A DNA stretch of 34,889 bases from Bacilli bacterium (GTDB lineage: Bacteria; Bacillota; Bacilli; Bacillales; Amphibacillaceae), in assembly GCA_012838505.1 (NCBI GenBank), contig DUPD01000057.1, positions 1 to 34,889 on the forward strand, given 5' to 3'. Made by a program: the position numbers and the translations under genes. Every line of letters starts with the position of its first letter. The first letter of the stretch is position 1. This document shows, in pieces, positions 17,182 through 24,914 of this stretch. The notes below the pieces were generated by a model, which saw nothing but the letters and a program-made list of their open reading frames with translations, searched no databases and was not told the DNA's origin.

Positions 17182-17258
17182 TCTAGTTCAGGATAGAAGG
17201 AAGTTTCCTGATTTGATGGAAGATGAACAATTTTATTTATAATAAGTGAGTTCAGCTC

Positions 17259-17287
17259 TTGCAATATTAAGTTGAACATGCTAAAAT
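17259..17287 (+). promoter_or_regulatory. candidate promoter of rplK
   Basis: TTGCAA (17259-17264), 17-base spacer, TAAAAT (17282-17287). It would give a leader of about 100 bases carrying the L1-like hairpin. Confidence 0.65.
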
Positions 17288-17338
17288 CTTAATGTTCTTT
17301 ATGCCTCGAGTTTCAAGACAATAATAGAGATGAACATG

Positions 17339-17367
17339 AGTGGGAGGGCTAACACCCTGTGACCACA
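17339..17367 (+). promoter_or_regulatory. L1-binding mRNA mimic upstream of rplK
   Basis: GTGG (17340-17343) pairs with CCAC (17363-17366); inside, GGG (17346-17348) pairs with CCC (17355-17357). The two helices are separated by an asymmetric loop (GA on one side, TGTGA on the other). This copies the L1-stalk helix 77 pattern of 23S rRNA (GTGGGAG ... GTGA ... CCAC). Free L1 would be expected to bind it just before the rplK ribosome site and repress translation. The pairing is seen; L1 binding is inferred from the rRNA resemblance. Confidence 0.75.
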
Positions 17368-17392
17368 TCACGGACTTAAGGAGGTGTGTCTC

Positions 17393-17818
17393 GTGGCTAA
17401 AAAAGTAATTAATGTTGTAAAACTACAAATTCCAGCAGGTAAAGCAAACCCAGCTCCACCAGTAGGACCGGCATTAGGTCAAGCGGGTATTAATATCATG
17501 GGTTTCTGTAAAGAATTTAACGCTCAAACACAGGAGCAAGCTGGACTAATTATTCCGGTAGAAATTTCGGTTTTTGAAGACCGTTCATTTACGTTTATCA
17601 CCAAAACTCCACCGGCAGCTGTATTGCTTAAAAAAGCGGCGGGTATCGATAAGGCATCAGGCGAACCAAATCGTAACAAGGTAGCTACAGTTAAGCGTGC
17701 TCAAGTACAAGAAATCGCTGAATTGAAAATGCCAGATTTAAACGCAGCTGATGTTGAAGCGGCTATGCAGATGGTCGAAGGTACTGCACGCAGTATGGGA
17801 ATTACGATCGAAGATTAA
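17393..17818 (+). CDS. rplK: 50S ribosomal protein L11
   Basis: L11 forms the GTPase-associated centre and is needed for RelA-dependent sensing. The 141-residue product has the proline-rich N-terminal domain ([36 protein letters not shown]) and the RNA-binding C-terminal domain ([12 protein letters not shown]..., [12 protein letters not shown]). The start is GTG 17393, chosen because AAGGAGG lies upstream and homologues begin with (M)AKKV. A strong terminator follows, so rplA is only partly cotranscribed. Confidence 0.96.
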   Translation: MAKKVINVVKLQIPAGKANPAPPVGPALGQAGINIMGFCKEFNAQTQEQAGLIIPVEISVFEDRSFTFITKTPPAAVLLKKAAGIDKASGEPNRNKVATVKRAQVQEIAELKMPDLNAADVEAAMQMVEGTARSMGITIED

Positions 17819-17841
17819 TTTTGTTTTATGTTGGAGATGAG

Positions 17842-17882
17842 GGTTGCGTAGGTGGTTGAGTTGCCATTGCGCAACCTTTTTG
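17842..17882 (+). terminator. terminator between rplK and rplA
   Basis: GGTTGCG (17842-17848) pairs with CGCAACC (17870-17876), with further inner pairing (TGG/CCA), then TTTTTG. Confidence 0.88.
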
Positions 17883-17913
17883 CAGGTAAAGAACTGAGGC
17901 ATAGTTAAACTCA

Positions 17914-17933
17914 CCCGCTTAGCGATAAGTGGG
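17914..17933 (+). promoter_or_regulatory. hairpin in the rplA leader, with alternative partner
   Basis: CCCGCTTA (17914-17921) pairs with TAAGTGGG (17926-17933) around loop GCGA. The sequence TAAGTGGG recurs at 17944-17951, where it is the 5' strand of the second L1-like site, so the CCCGCTTA strand could pair with either copy. Confidence 0.5.
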
Positions 17934-17944
17934 CTCGCTTTATT

Positions 17945-17973
17945 AAGTGGGAGGTATAACCGTTAATACCACA
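17945..17973 (+). promoter_or_regulatory. L1-binding mRNA mimic upstream of rplA
   Basis: GTGG (17947-17950) pairs with CCAC (17969-17972) and GGT (17953-17955) with ACC (17959-17961), leaving an asymmetric loop of GA against GTTAATA. The 23S L1-stalk reads GTGGGAG ... GTGAAATACCAC, so this copy is close. It lies immediately before the rplA Shine-Dalgarno AGGAGG. Autogenous control by L1 is inferred. Confidence 0.78.
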
Positions 17974-17990
17974 TCTTAGGAGGAGAAATA

Positions 17991-18689
17991 ATGGCTAAAA
18001 AATCAAAAAAGCAACAAGAAGCTTTGAAGTCAGTTGACCGTACAAAAGCGTACGACGTTAAAGAAGCTCTTGAATTAGTAAAAGAAAATGCAACAGCAAA
18101 ATTTGATGAAACAGTTGAGGTTGCTTTCCGTTTAGGAATAGATCCTAAAAAAGCAGATCAACAACTTCGTGGCGCAATGGTATTGCCACACGGTACAGGA
18201 AAAACTCAAACAGTTCTAGTCTTTGCTAAAGGTGATAAAGCTAAGGAAGCTGAAGCTGCAGGCGCGGACTTTGTTGGAGATGAAGATCTGATTAACAAAA
18301 TCAATCAAGGTTGGTTAGGTTTTGATGTGATTGTTGCTACACCTGATATGATGGCTGAAGTAGGTAAGTTAGGCCGCGTTTTAGGACCTAAAGGCTTAAT
18401 GCCAAACCCTAAAACAGGAACAGTAACATTTGAAGTTGAAAAAGCTGTTCAAGAAATTAAAGCTGGTAAAGTAGAATACCGTGTTGATAAACAATCAAAC
18501 GTGCATGTGCCGATTGGTAAAGCATCATTTGAACTTGATCAACTAGAAGATAACCTTAAGGCAATTGCTGATGTTATTGTTAAAGCAAAGCCGCAATCTT
18601 CTAAAGGGATTTACTTACGCAACATTGCTGTAACATCAACGATGGGTCCTGGCGTTAAAATTGACCCAGCTGAATTTACTTCAAAATAA
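17991..18689 (+). CDS. rplA: 50S ribosomal protein L1
   Basis: L1 builds the mobile stalk next to the E site and in many bacteria represses its own mRNA. The 232-residue product has the usual two-domain plan. Domain I comes from both ends ([37 protein letters not shown] and the terminal [18 protein letters not shown]). Domain II lies in the middle ([31 protein letters not shown]...[20 protein letters not shown]). ATG 17991 follows AGGAGGAG. It sits downstream of two hairpins that imitate its rRNA target. Confidence 0.97.
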   Translation: MAKKSKKQQEALKSVDRTKAYDVKEALELVKENATAKFDETVEVAFRLGIDPKKADQQLRGAMVLPHGTGKTQTVLVFAKGDKAKEAEAAGADFVGDEDLINKINQGWLGFDVIVATPDMMAEVGKLGRVLGPKGLMPNPKTGTVTFEVEKAVQEIKAGKVEYRVDKQSNVHVPIGKASFELDQLEDNLKAIADVIVKAKPQSSKGIYLRNIAVTSTMGPGVKIDPAEFTSK

Positions 18690-18692
18690 ACC

Positions 18693-18721
18693 TTGACTTT
18701 ATGATAACATACAGCTATAAT
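18693..18721 (+). promoter_or_regulatory. promoter of rplJ-rplL
   Basis: TTGACT (18693-18698), 17-base spacer, TATAAT (18716-18721), immediately after the rplA stop and upstream of the L10 leader. Confidence 0.9.
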
Positions 18722-18727
18722 AGCTTA

Positions 18728-18884
18728 GGTTAAAATAATAGTTATACCGTAGACAGTAGGGGCCGAAAGAAGCTTAATAACCTACCGAGGTGTTGGATAA
18801 AGGCGATGATTATCTCTGGATGACATTTGCCCAATCGTTCACACATTCTCCCTTGCGTCTACTATCGATGCAAGGGTTTTTAAT
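18728..18884 (+). promoter_or_regulatory. L10 (rplJ) leader with attenuator
   Basis: The leader between promoter and rplJ matches the Firmicutes L10 leader, which binds the L10-L12 complex. It contains GTAGAC (18749-18754), which can pair with GTCTAC (18857-18862) on the 5' strand of the terminator and so act as antiterminator. A central structured part includes GGGGCCGAAAGAAGC and GGCGATGATTATCTCTGG. Binding of free L10 would favour the terminator and lower rplJL expression. Class recognition is by position and sequence; the detailed fold was not computed. Confidence 0.88.
18850..18884 (+). terminator. terminator within the L10 leader
   Basis: CCCTTGCGTC (18850-18859) and GATGCAAGGG (18867-18876) pair with one G-U pair, followed by TTTTTAATTTTT. 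Confidence 0.92.
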
Positions 18885-18934
18885 TTTTAAATTCATTTTA
18901 CGGTATGGTTGAACATTAAATGGGAGGTGGAATC

Positions 18935-19435
18935 ATGTCAAAGGTTATGGATAAAAAGAAACAAGTTGTTTCTGAAATTGCGACTAAATTCCGCGAGAGT
19001 CAATCAACAGTTTTAGTTGATTATCGTGGTTTAGATGTGGCGGAAGTTACTGAATTACGTAAGCAACTTCGTGAAGCTGGTGTTGAGTATAAGGTTTACA
19101 AAAACTCAATGTCACGCCGTGCAGCAGCAGAAGTTGAACTTTCAGAGTTAGATGAAATTTTAGTTGGACCAACTGCAATCGCATTTAGTCAAGACGATGT
19201 TGTTGCTCCTGCAAAAATTATTAATAACTTTGCTAAAGATCATAAAGATCTAGAAATTAAAGGTGGCGTTATTGAAGGAAACATTGTAACACTTGATCAA
19301 ATCAAGGAACTTGCAGACCTTCCAAACTACGAAGGTTTACTATCTATGTTACTCAGCGTTCTTCAAGCACCAGTTCGAAACTTTGCTTATGCAGCTAAAG
19401 CAATCGCAGAGCAAAAAGAAGAGCAAGAAGCTTAA
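18935..19435 (+). CDS. rplJ: 50S ribosomal protein L10
   Basis: L10 anchors the L7/L12 stalk dimers to the ribosome. The 166-residue product contains [40 protein letters not shown] (rRNA/L11-binding domain). It ends in the helix that carries the L12 dimers ([30 protein letters not shown]). Length equals B. subtilis L10. ATG 18935 follows GGGAGGTGG; an earlier in-frame ATG (18920) would overlap that site. Confidence 0.97.
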   Translation: MSKVMDKKKQVVSEIATKFRESQSTVLVDYRGLDVAEVTELRKQLREAGVEYKVYKNSMSRRAAAEVELSELDEILVGPTAIAFSQDDVVAPAKIINNFAKDHKDLEIKGGVIEGNIVTLDQIKELADLPNYEGLLSMLLSVLQAPVRNFAYAAKAIAEQKEEQEA

Positions 19436-19486
19436 TCTGATTTGAAATATCTAAAAAACTTACACAATTATTAGGAGGAAAAAAGA

Positions 19487-19852
19487 ATGTCTAAAGATCA
19501 AATTATTGAAGCGATTAAAGAAATGTCAGTTCTTGAATTAAATGATTTAGTTAAAGCAATTGAAGAAGAGTTTGGCGTAACAGCAGCAGCTCCTGTTGCA
19601 GTAGCAGGTGGAGCAGCAGGTGGAGCGGCAGAAGAAGAGAAAACTGAATTTGACGTTGTTCTTGCAGATGTAGGTTCAGCGAAGATTAAAGTTGTTAAAG
19701 CAGTACGTGAAATCACTGGTCTTGGCTTGAAAGATGCAAAAGACCTTGTTGATAAAGCACCAGGTGCAATTAAAGAAGGCGTAGCTAAAGAAGAAGCTGA
19801 AGAAATGAAAGCTAAACTTGAAGAAGCAGGCGCTTCAGTAGAATTAAAGTAA
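19487..19852 (+). CDS. rplL: 50S ribosomal protein L7/L12
   Basis: L7/L12 is the multi-copy stalk protein that recruits translational GTPases. The 121-residue product has the N-terminal dimerisation helices ([26 protein letters not shown]), an Ala/Gly-rich hinge ([18 protein letters not shown]) and the C-terminal GTPase-contact domain ([34 protein letters not shown]). ATG 19487 follows TTAGGAGGAA, 51 bases after rplJ. A strong terminator closes the unit. Confidence 0.98.
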   Translation: MSKDQIIEAIKEMSVLELNDLVKAIEEEFGVTAAAPVAVAGGAAGGAAEEEKTEFDVVLADVGSAKIKVVKAVREITGLGLKDAKDLVDKAPGAIKEGVAKEEAEEMKAKLEEAGASVELK

Positions 19853-19868
19853 GCTTTAATTAAATAAC

Positions 19869-19901
19869 AAAGGCTCGTCTAATATAGGCGAGCCTTTGTT
19901 T
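19869..19901 (+). terminator. terminator after rplL
   Basis: AAAGGCTCGTCTA (19869-19881) and TAGGCGAGCCTTT (19885-19897) form a 13-bp stem with one G-U pair and loop ATA, then TGTTT. It separates rplJL from ybxB and rpoBC. Confidence 0.94.
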
Positions 19902-19997
19902 ACTACTTTTAAGTGAATGAGTTGTGATCAAGATAGGATAACAATTGTCAGCTAGCAGAAGTGAAAACCACAAACAAAAAAAGTAGGTGCTAATACT

Positions 19998-20597
19998 ATG
20001 TCTGAGCAATACTTTACGCAAAATCCCCAAACAAAAAGTAATCCAAAAACATGGACGTACAAACTTCGAGACCGAATGTTAACATTTAAAAGTGATGCTG
20101 GTGTTTTTTCTAAAAATACGGTTGATTTTGGTTCGAGAACTTTGATCGAGGCGTTCATACTTCCGGAAGTTGAGGGTGCAATTGTTGATATGGGTTGTGG
20201 ATATGGTCCGATTGGATTATCAATTGCTATGGCATATCCAGATCGACAAGTCATCATGGGTGATATTAATGAGCGTGCCGTTCAATTGGCGAAGGAAAAT
20301 GCGACGGTAAATAAACTGACCAATGTTCAAGTTTTTTTGAGTGATCAGTTTTCGGGACTCCCGAAACATTCCTATGCAGCGGTTTTGACTAATCCGCCAA
20401 TTCGGGTTGGAAAAAAGGTTGTCCACGCTATGTTTGAACAAGCGCACCAATATCTTAGTGCCGATGGTGAGTTATGGGTCGTGATCCAAAAAAAGCAGGG
20501 AGCGCCTTCTGCTATTAAGAAAATGGAATCAATTTTTCAAGAAGTAGAAGTTGTTGTTAAGGAAAAGGGCTATTTTATTATCCGAGCAACAAAATAA
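19998..20597 (+). CDS. ybxB: class I SAM-dependent methyltransferase, RsmC-like (YbxB)
   Basis: The 199-residue product is an RsmC/YbxB-type methyltransferase, probably acting on 16S rRNA guanine; the exact target is not established from sequence. Motif I is VDMGCGYGPIGLSIA (Gly66-Cys67-Gly68), motif II is VIMGDINERAVQLAKEN, and the amino-methyltransferase signature NPPI is at 132-135 (LTNPPIRVGKKVVH). The N-terminal part (FKSDAGVFSKNTVDFGSRTLIEAF) matches the single-domain Bacillus form rather than the double-length E. coli RsmC. The start ATG 19998 has a modest ribosome site (GTAGGTG). It stands alone between the rplL terminator and the long rpoB leader. Confidence 0.92.
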   Translation: MSEQYFTQNPQTKSNPKTWTYKLRDRMLTFKSDAGVFSKNTVDFGSRTLIEAFILPEVEGAIVDMGCGYGPIGLSIAMAYPDRQVIMGDINERAVQLAKENATVNKLTNVQVFLSDQFSGLPKHSYAAVLTNPPIRVGKKVVHAMFEQAHQYLSADGELWVVIQKKQGAPSAIKKMESIFQEVEVVVKEKGYFIIRATK

Positions 20598-20608
20598 TCA
20601 GGGAGTAT

Positions 20609-20637
20609 TTGACTCTAATATAAGCTTGTGGTAGTAT
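20609..20637 (+). promoter_or_regulatory. candidate distal promoter of rpoB-rpoC
   Basis: TTGACT (20609-20614), 17-base spacer, TAGTAT (20632-20637), directly after the ybxB stop. Would give a leader of about 640 bases. Confidence 0.7.
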
Positions 20638-21112
20638 AAGAAGATGGCAGTAGCATGTTTTGTTGTCAAGTGTTATTTTTAATAAAATGTATATTTTTGT
20701 GATTGAATGGACAAGATGGTTAGAACGGGGTAGAGGGCTTAGTTGATTTTTAAAGAGTTAGGTCAAGTGGGATCCTCTATTTATTGACGGCTACTAATCA
20801 CTTATGTGTCCGCACAAAATAAAGGGAACTTGTTGAAAAATCTTTCTGTTACACATCGGTTAAAGATACTTAAGAAATTAATAGGGAAAGGTTGCAACAA
20901 GTATTTCATTATCTTTAAATATGTTCAAGTGAAGTCAGTGTGTTCCGCGAGAGCACTATTGTTGTTTCATTCGTCTGTTTACTTATTCGCAGACTAAACA
21001 AGCCAAAGACTGACGAAGTTATTGTAAGTTTTTTTGTTCGTTTAATACCGAACAAGTAATATGTTTAAATTATACCTTTTCCAATTCAGATGTCAATAGT
21101 CGAATCTAAACA

Positions 21113-21141
21113 TTGACGGGATAAGGTGTAGCATAGTTAAT
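21113..21141 (+). promoter_or_regulatory. candidate proximal promoter of rpoB-rpoC
   Basis: TTGACG (21113-21118), 17-base spacer, GTTAAT (21136-21141, four of six consensus bases). Confidence 0.4.
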
Positions 21142-21286
21142 AGCTTTCTTGGTTAAGTTTTATTCATTACTACTTAAACTGACGTAAATGATATTCGCGT
21201 CTTAAGTAGCAGGAAAGCATGATCTTCTACTGGTGAAACTAGTGGGAGGAAGAATTTTTCTAATCTTGATTTGAGGGGTGAAGCAG

Positions 21287-24200
21287 TTGACAGGTCAACT
21301 AGTTCAGTATGGACGACACCGCAAGCGCAGAAGCTACGCACGTATTAACGAGGTATTAGAATTACCAAATTTGATTGAGATTCAAACAGCTTCCTATAAT
21401 TGGTTCTTGGAAGAAGGAATGCGAGAAATGTTTAAAGATATTTCTCCGATCGAGGATTTTCAAGGTAATCTTTCACTTGAATTTGTCGATTATAAGCTTG
21501 AAGAGCCGAAGTATGAAGTTGATGAATCGAAAGAACGAGATGTAACTTACAATGCACCGCTACGTGTTAAGGTTCGTTTATTGAATAATGAAACTGGTGA
21601 AGTAAAAGAACAAGAAGTGTTTATGGGCGATTTCCCGCTGATGACTGATACGGGAACATTTATAATAAATGGTGCAGAGCGAGTGATTGTTTCGCAATTA
21701 GTCCGATCACCAAGCGTTTACTTCAATGAAAAGTTAGATAAGAATGGAAAAATGGGGTATACAGCAACAGTTATCCCCAACCGAGGCGCGTGGCTAGAAT
21801 TTGAGACAGACGCCAAAGATGTTGTTCACGTTCGGATTGATCGAACTAGAAAACTACCAATTACGGTCTTGCTACGAGCACTGGGCTTTAGTTCAGACCA
21901 AGAGATTATTGATTTAATTGGTGACAATGAATATTTACGTAACACATTAGAGAAAGATAATACAGAATCAAGTGAAAAAGCATTGCTAGAAATATATGAG
22001 CGTTTGAGACCGGGTGAACCACCAACGATTGAAAATGCAAAAAGTCTAATGGTCTCTCGCTTTTTTGATCCGAAACGCTACGATTTAGCACATGTAGGAC
22101 GCTATAAAATTAATAAAAAACTTCATATGAAGAATCGTCTCTTTAATCAAGTTCTTGCTGAAACTTTAGTTGATCACGAAACAGGTGAAGTATTAGCTGA
22201 AAAAGGAACAAAATTAGATCGACGAACACTGAATAAGTTAATGCCTTATATTGACCGAGCAGAAGATCGTCTTGGTGAGCAGGTAATTGAGCCAAGTGAA
22301 GGCGTTCTTGATGATCCAATTGGAATCCACTCAATAAAAATTATTGATCCAACTGATCCAGAAGGCGAACGAACCTTAAATGTGATTGATAATGGTGTGA
22401 TTGATGAAGCGGTTAAGAATATTACCCCCGCTGATATTATTGCCTCAGTAAACTATTTCTTTAATATTTTACATCGGGTTGGTCATACAGATGATATTGA
22501 TCATTTAGGTAATCGTCGCTTACGTTCAGTGGGTGAATTACTGCAAAATCAATTCAGAATTGGTTTGTCACGAATGGAAAGGGTTGTTCGTGAACGGATG
22601 TCGATTCAGGATACATCAACAATTACGCCACAACAACTGATCAATATTCGACCAGTGATTGCGTCGATTAAAGAATTTTTTGGTAGTTCGCAATTATCTC
22701 AGTTTATGGATCAAACGAATCCATTGGCTGAATTAACACATAAACGACGCTTGTCAGCATTGGGACCGGGCGGTTTGACTAGAGAGCGTGCGGGCTTTGA
22801 AGTTCGAGATGTTCACTACTCACACTATGGTCGTATGTGTCCAATTGAAACACCAGAAGGTCCGAATATCGGACTAATTAACTCATTATCTTCTTATGCC
22901 AAGGTCAACAAATTTGGTTTTATTGAAACACCATATCGCCGAGTTGATCATGAAACGGGTAAAGTCACGCATGAGTATGATTATTTAACGGCAGACGAAG
23001 AAGACAACTATGTAGTTGCTCAAGCGAATGCTCGCTTAAATGAAGATGGTACATTTGCAGATGAAGAAGTTATTGCGCGCTTCCGTGGCGAAAACACAAC
23101 GGTAAGCCGTGATCGCATTGATTATATGGATGTATCACCAAAGCAAGTCGTTTCAACGGCAACAGCTTGTATTCCGTTCTTGGAAAACGATGACTCGAAC
23201 CGTGCGTTAATGGGGGCTAACATGCAACGTCAAGCCGTTCCATTAATTCGACCACATGCGCCGATTGTAGGAACAGGGATGGAATATGTCTCTGGGAAAG
23301 ACTCTGGAGCAGCAATCATTAGTCGTACTGATGGTATCGTCGAGCATGTAGAGGCAAAGACGATTCAAGTGAGACGGATTACCGAAGTTGATGGTAAAGA
23401 AGTTAAAGGTGATTTAGAACACTATAAGTTACAGAAGTTTGTTCGTTCCAACCAAGGAACTTGTTATAACCAAATTCCAATTGTTAAAGTGGGAGATCAC
23501 GTTGTTAAAGGTGATATTTTAGCAGATGGTCCTTCAATGGAGCAAGGAGAACTTGCTCTAGGTCAAAACGTACTCGTTGCTTTTATGACGTGGGAAGGCT
23601 TTAACTATGAAGATGCGATCATTATGAGCGAACGATTAGTTAAAGACGATGTTTATACGTCGATTCATATTGAAGAGTATGAATCAGATGCTCGAGATAC
23701 AAAACTAGGTCCTGAAGAAATTACAAGAGACATTCCAAACGTTGGAGAGGATGCCTTGCGTAATCTCGATGACCGAGGAATTATCCGTGTCGGAGCTGAG
23801 GTTGAAGACGGTGATCTACTAGTTGGAAAAGTTACGCCAAAAGGAGTAACTGAACTTTCAGCAGAGGAACGCCTATTACACGCAATCTTCGGTGAAAAAG
23901 CTCGAGAAGTTCGTGACACGTCACTACGTGTACCACACGGCGCTGGTGGAATTGTCTTAGATGTTAAGATCTTTAATCGTGAAGATGGCGATGAACTACC
24001 GCCAGGTGTGAATCAGCTCGTGCGCGTTTATATTGTTCAAAAGCGTAAGATTCACGAAGGTGACAAGATGGCAGGTCGTCACGGTAACAAAGGGGTTATT
24101 TCTAAAGTACTCCCCGAAGAAGATATGCCATACCTACCGGATGGAACACCGATTGATATTATGTTAAACCCATTAGGAGTACCATCTCGGATGAACATCG

Positions 24201-24820
24201 GTCAGGTGTTAGAGCTTCATTTAGGAATGGCTGCTAAAAACCTAGGTATTCATGTCGCATCACCAGTATTTGATGGTGCAAGTGAAGAAGACGTTTGGGA
24301 GACGATCGAAGAAGCAGGGATGGCACGAGATGCTAAAACAATTCTTTACGATGGTCGAACAGGCGAAGCATTTGATAATCGAATTTCAGTAGGAATTATG
24401 TACATGCTTAAACTAGCTCACATGGTAGACGATAAGTTACACGCCCGCTCAACTGGACCATACTCCCTTGTTACTCAACAACCGTTAGGTGGTAAGGCGC
24501 AGTTTGGTGGACAGCGATTTGGTGAGATGGAAGTATGGGCACTGGAAGCTTACGGTGCTGCTTACACATTGCAAGAGATTTTAACAGTTAAATCGGATGA
24601 CGTTGTTGGACGTGTTAAGACTTATGAGGCGATTGTTAAAGGGGAAAACGTACCTGAAGCAGGAATCCCAGAATCGTTTAAAGTACTAATTAAAGAGTTA
24701 CAAAGTTTAGGAATGGACGTCAAGATGCTCTCAGCAGACGAAGAGGAAATTGAGATTAGAGATCTTGATGAAGATAAACTATCAACAGAACAATTTAATT
24801 TAGAAGTGCAAGAAAAGTAG
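21287..24820 (+). CDS. rpoB: DNA-directed RNA polymerase subunit beta
   Basis: The beta subunit forms half of the RNA polymerase cleft and holds the rifampicin site. The 1177-residue product starts [28 protein letters not shown] (first residue read as Met). It shows the rif cluster [30 protein letters not shown] with the usual sensitive residues, then [15 protein letters not shown], the active-site region [16 protein letters not shown] and the C-terminal clamp segment [30 protein letters not shown]. The start is TTG 21287, six bases after GAGGGGTG; the GTG at 21278 would overlap that site. The C-terminal tail is acidic and is probably of little function. rpoC follows after about 94 bases. Confidence 0.98.
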   Translation: MTGQLVQYGRHRKRRSYARINEVLELPNLIEIQTASYNWFLEEGMREMFKDISPIEDFQGNLSLEFVDYKLEEPKYEVDESKERDVTYNAPLRVKVRLLNNETGEVKEQEVFMGDFPLMTDTGTFIINGAERVIVSQLVRSPSVYFNEKLDKNGKMGYTATVIPNRGAWLEFETDAKDVVHVRIDRTRKLPITVLLRALGFSSDQEIIDLIGDNEYLRNTLEKDNTESSEKALLEIYERLRPGEPPTIENAKSLMVSRFFDPKRYDLAHVGRYKINKKLHMKNRLFNQVLAETLVDHETGEVLAEKGTKLDRRTLNKLMPYIDRAEDRLGEQVIEPSEGVLDDPIGIHSIKIIDPTDPEGERTLNVIDNGVIDEAVKNITPADIIASVNYFFNILHRVGHTDDIDHLGNRRLRSVGELLQNQFRIGLSRMERVVRERMSIQDTSTITPQQLINIRPVIASIKEFFGSSQLSQFMDQTNPLAELTHKRRLSALGPGGLTRERAGFEVRDVHYSHYGRMCPIETPEGPNIGLINSLSSYAKVNKFGFIETPYRRVDHETGKVTHEYDYLTADEEDNYVVAQANARLNEDGTFADEEVIARFRGENTTVSRDRIDYMDVSPKQVVSTATACIPFLENDDSNRALMGANMQRQAVPLIRPHAPIVGTGMEYVSGKDSGAAIISRTDGIVEHVEAKTIQVRRITEVDGKEVKGDLEHYKLQKFVRSNQGTCYNQIPIVKVGDHVVKGDILADGPSMEQGELALGQNVLVAFMTWEGFNYEDAIIMSERLVKDDVYTSIHIEEYESDARDTKLGPEEITRDIPNVGEDALRNLDDRGIIRVGAEVEDGDLLVGKVTPKGVTELSAEERLLHAIFGEKAREVRDTSLRVPHGAGGIVLDVKIFNREDGDELPPGVNQLVRVYIVQKRKIHEGDKMAGRHGNKGVISKVLPEEDMPYLPDGTPIDIMLNPLGVPSRMNIGQVLELHLGMAAKNLGIHVASPVFDGASEEDVWETIEEAGMARDAKTILYDGRTGEAFDNRISVGIMYMLKLAHMVDDKLHARSTGPYSLVTQQPLGGKAQFGGQRFGEMEVWALEAYGAAYTLQEILTVKSDDVVGRVKTYEAIVKGENVPEAGIPESFKVLIKELQSLGMDVKMLSADEEEIEIRDLDEDKLSTEQFNLEVQEK

Positions 24821-24842
24821 TAGCTTCATTTACTTGTTTTAA

Positions 24843-24886
24843 GATCATTGGGGGTGGGAAGATCGTTTACCCCGCCTCTCCTGATC
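24843..24886 (+). other. hairpin between rpoB and rpoC
   Basis: GATCA (24843-24847) pairs with TGATC (24882-24886) and GGGGT (24851-24855) with ACCCC (24869-24873). There is no T-run, so it is not a terminator; it may be a processing or stability element. Confidence 0.45.
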
Positions 24887-24914
24887 TAACACATACTAAA
24901 GGGAGGTAGACCCC

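Larger units (their letters stand above)
20598..21286 (+). promoter_or_regulatory. long non-coding, structured region upstream of rpoB
   Basis: Nearly 690 bases without a supported gene. Hairpins visible: TTAAAGATA (20860-20868)/TATCTTTAA (20910-20918) with inner GAAAT/ATTTC; GTCTG (20973-20977)/CAGAC (20990-20994); TTGTTCG (21034-21040)/CGAACAA (21049-21055); and CTACTTAA plus GACG (21170-21184) against CGTC plus TTAAGTAG (21198-21209) with a three-base bulge. None is followed by a clean T-run in the + sense, so they are not obvious terminators. Two candidate promoters are listed separately. Taken together this looks like an rpoBC 5' leader. Confidence 0.55.

Noticed and set aside
17006-17242. 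Out-of-frame open frame over the end of nusG
   Set aside because: Overlaps the conserved KOW domain in another frame and has no ribosome site.
20806-20997. 63-codon open frame in the rpoB leader
   Set aside because: It begins at GTG with no Shine-Dalgarno site, resembles no family, and overlaps the hairpins of the leader.
21034-21055. TTGTTCG/CGAACAA hairpin as an intrinsic terminator
   Set aside because: The T-run is on the 5' side, and no T-run follows on the 3' side in the + direction.
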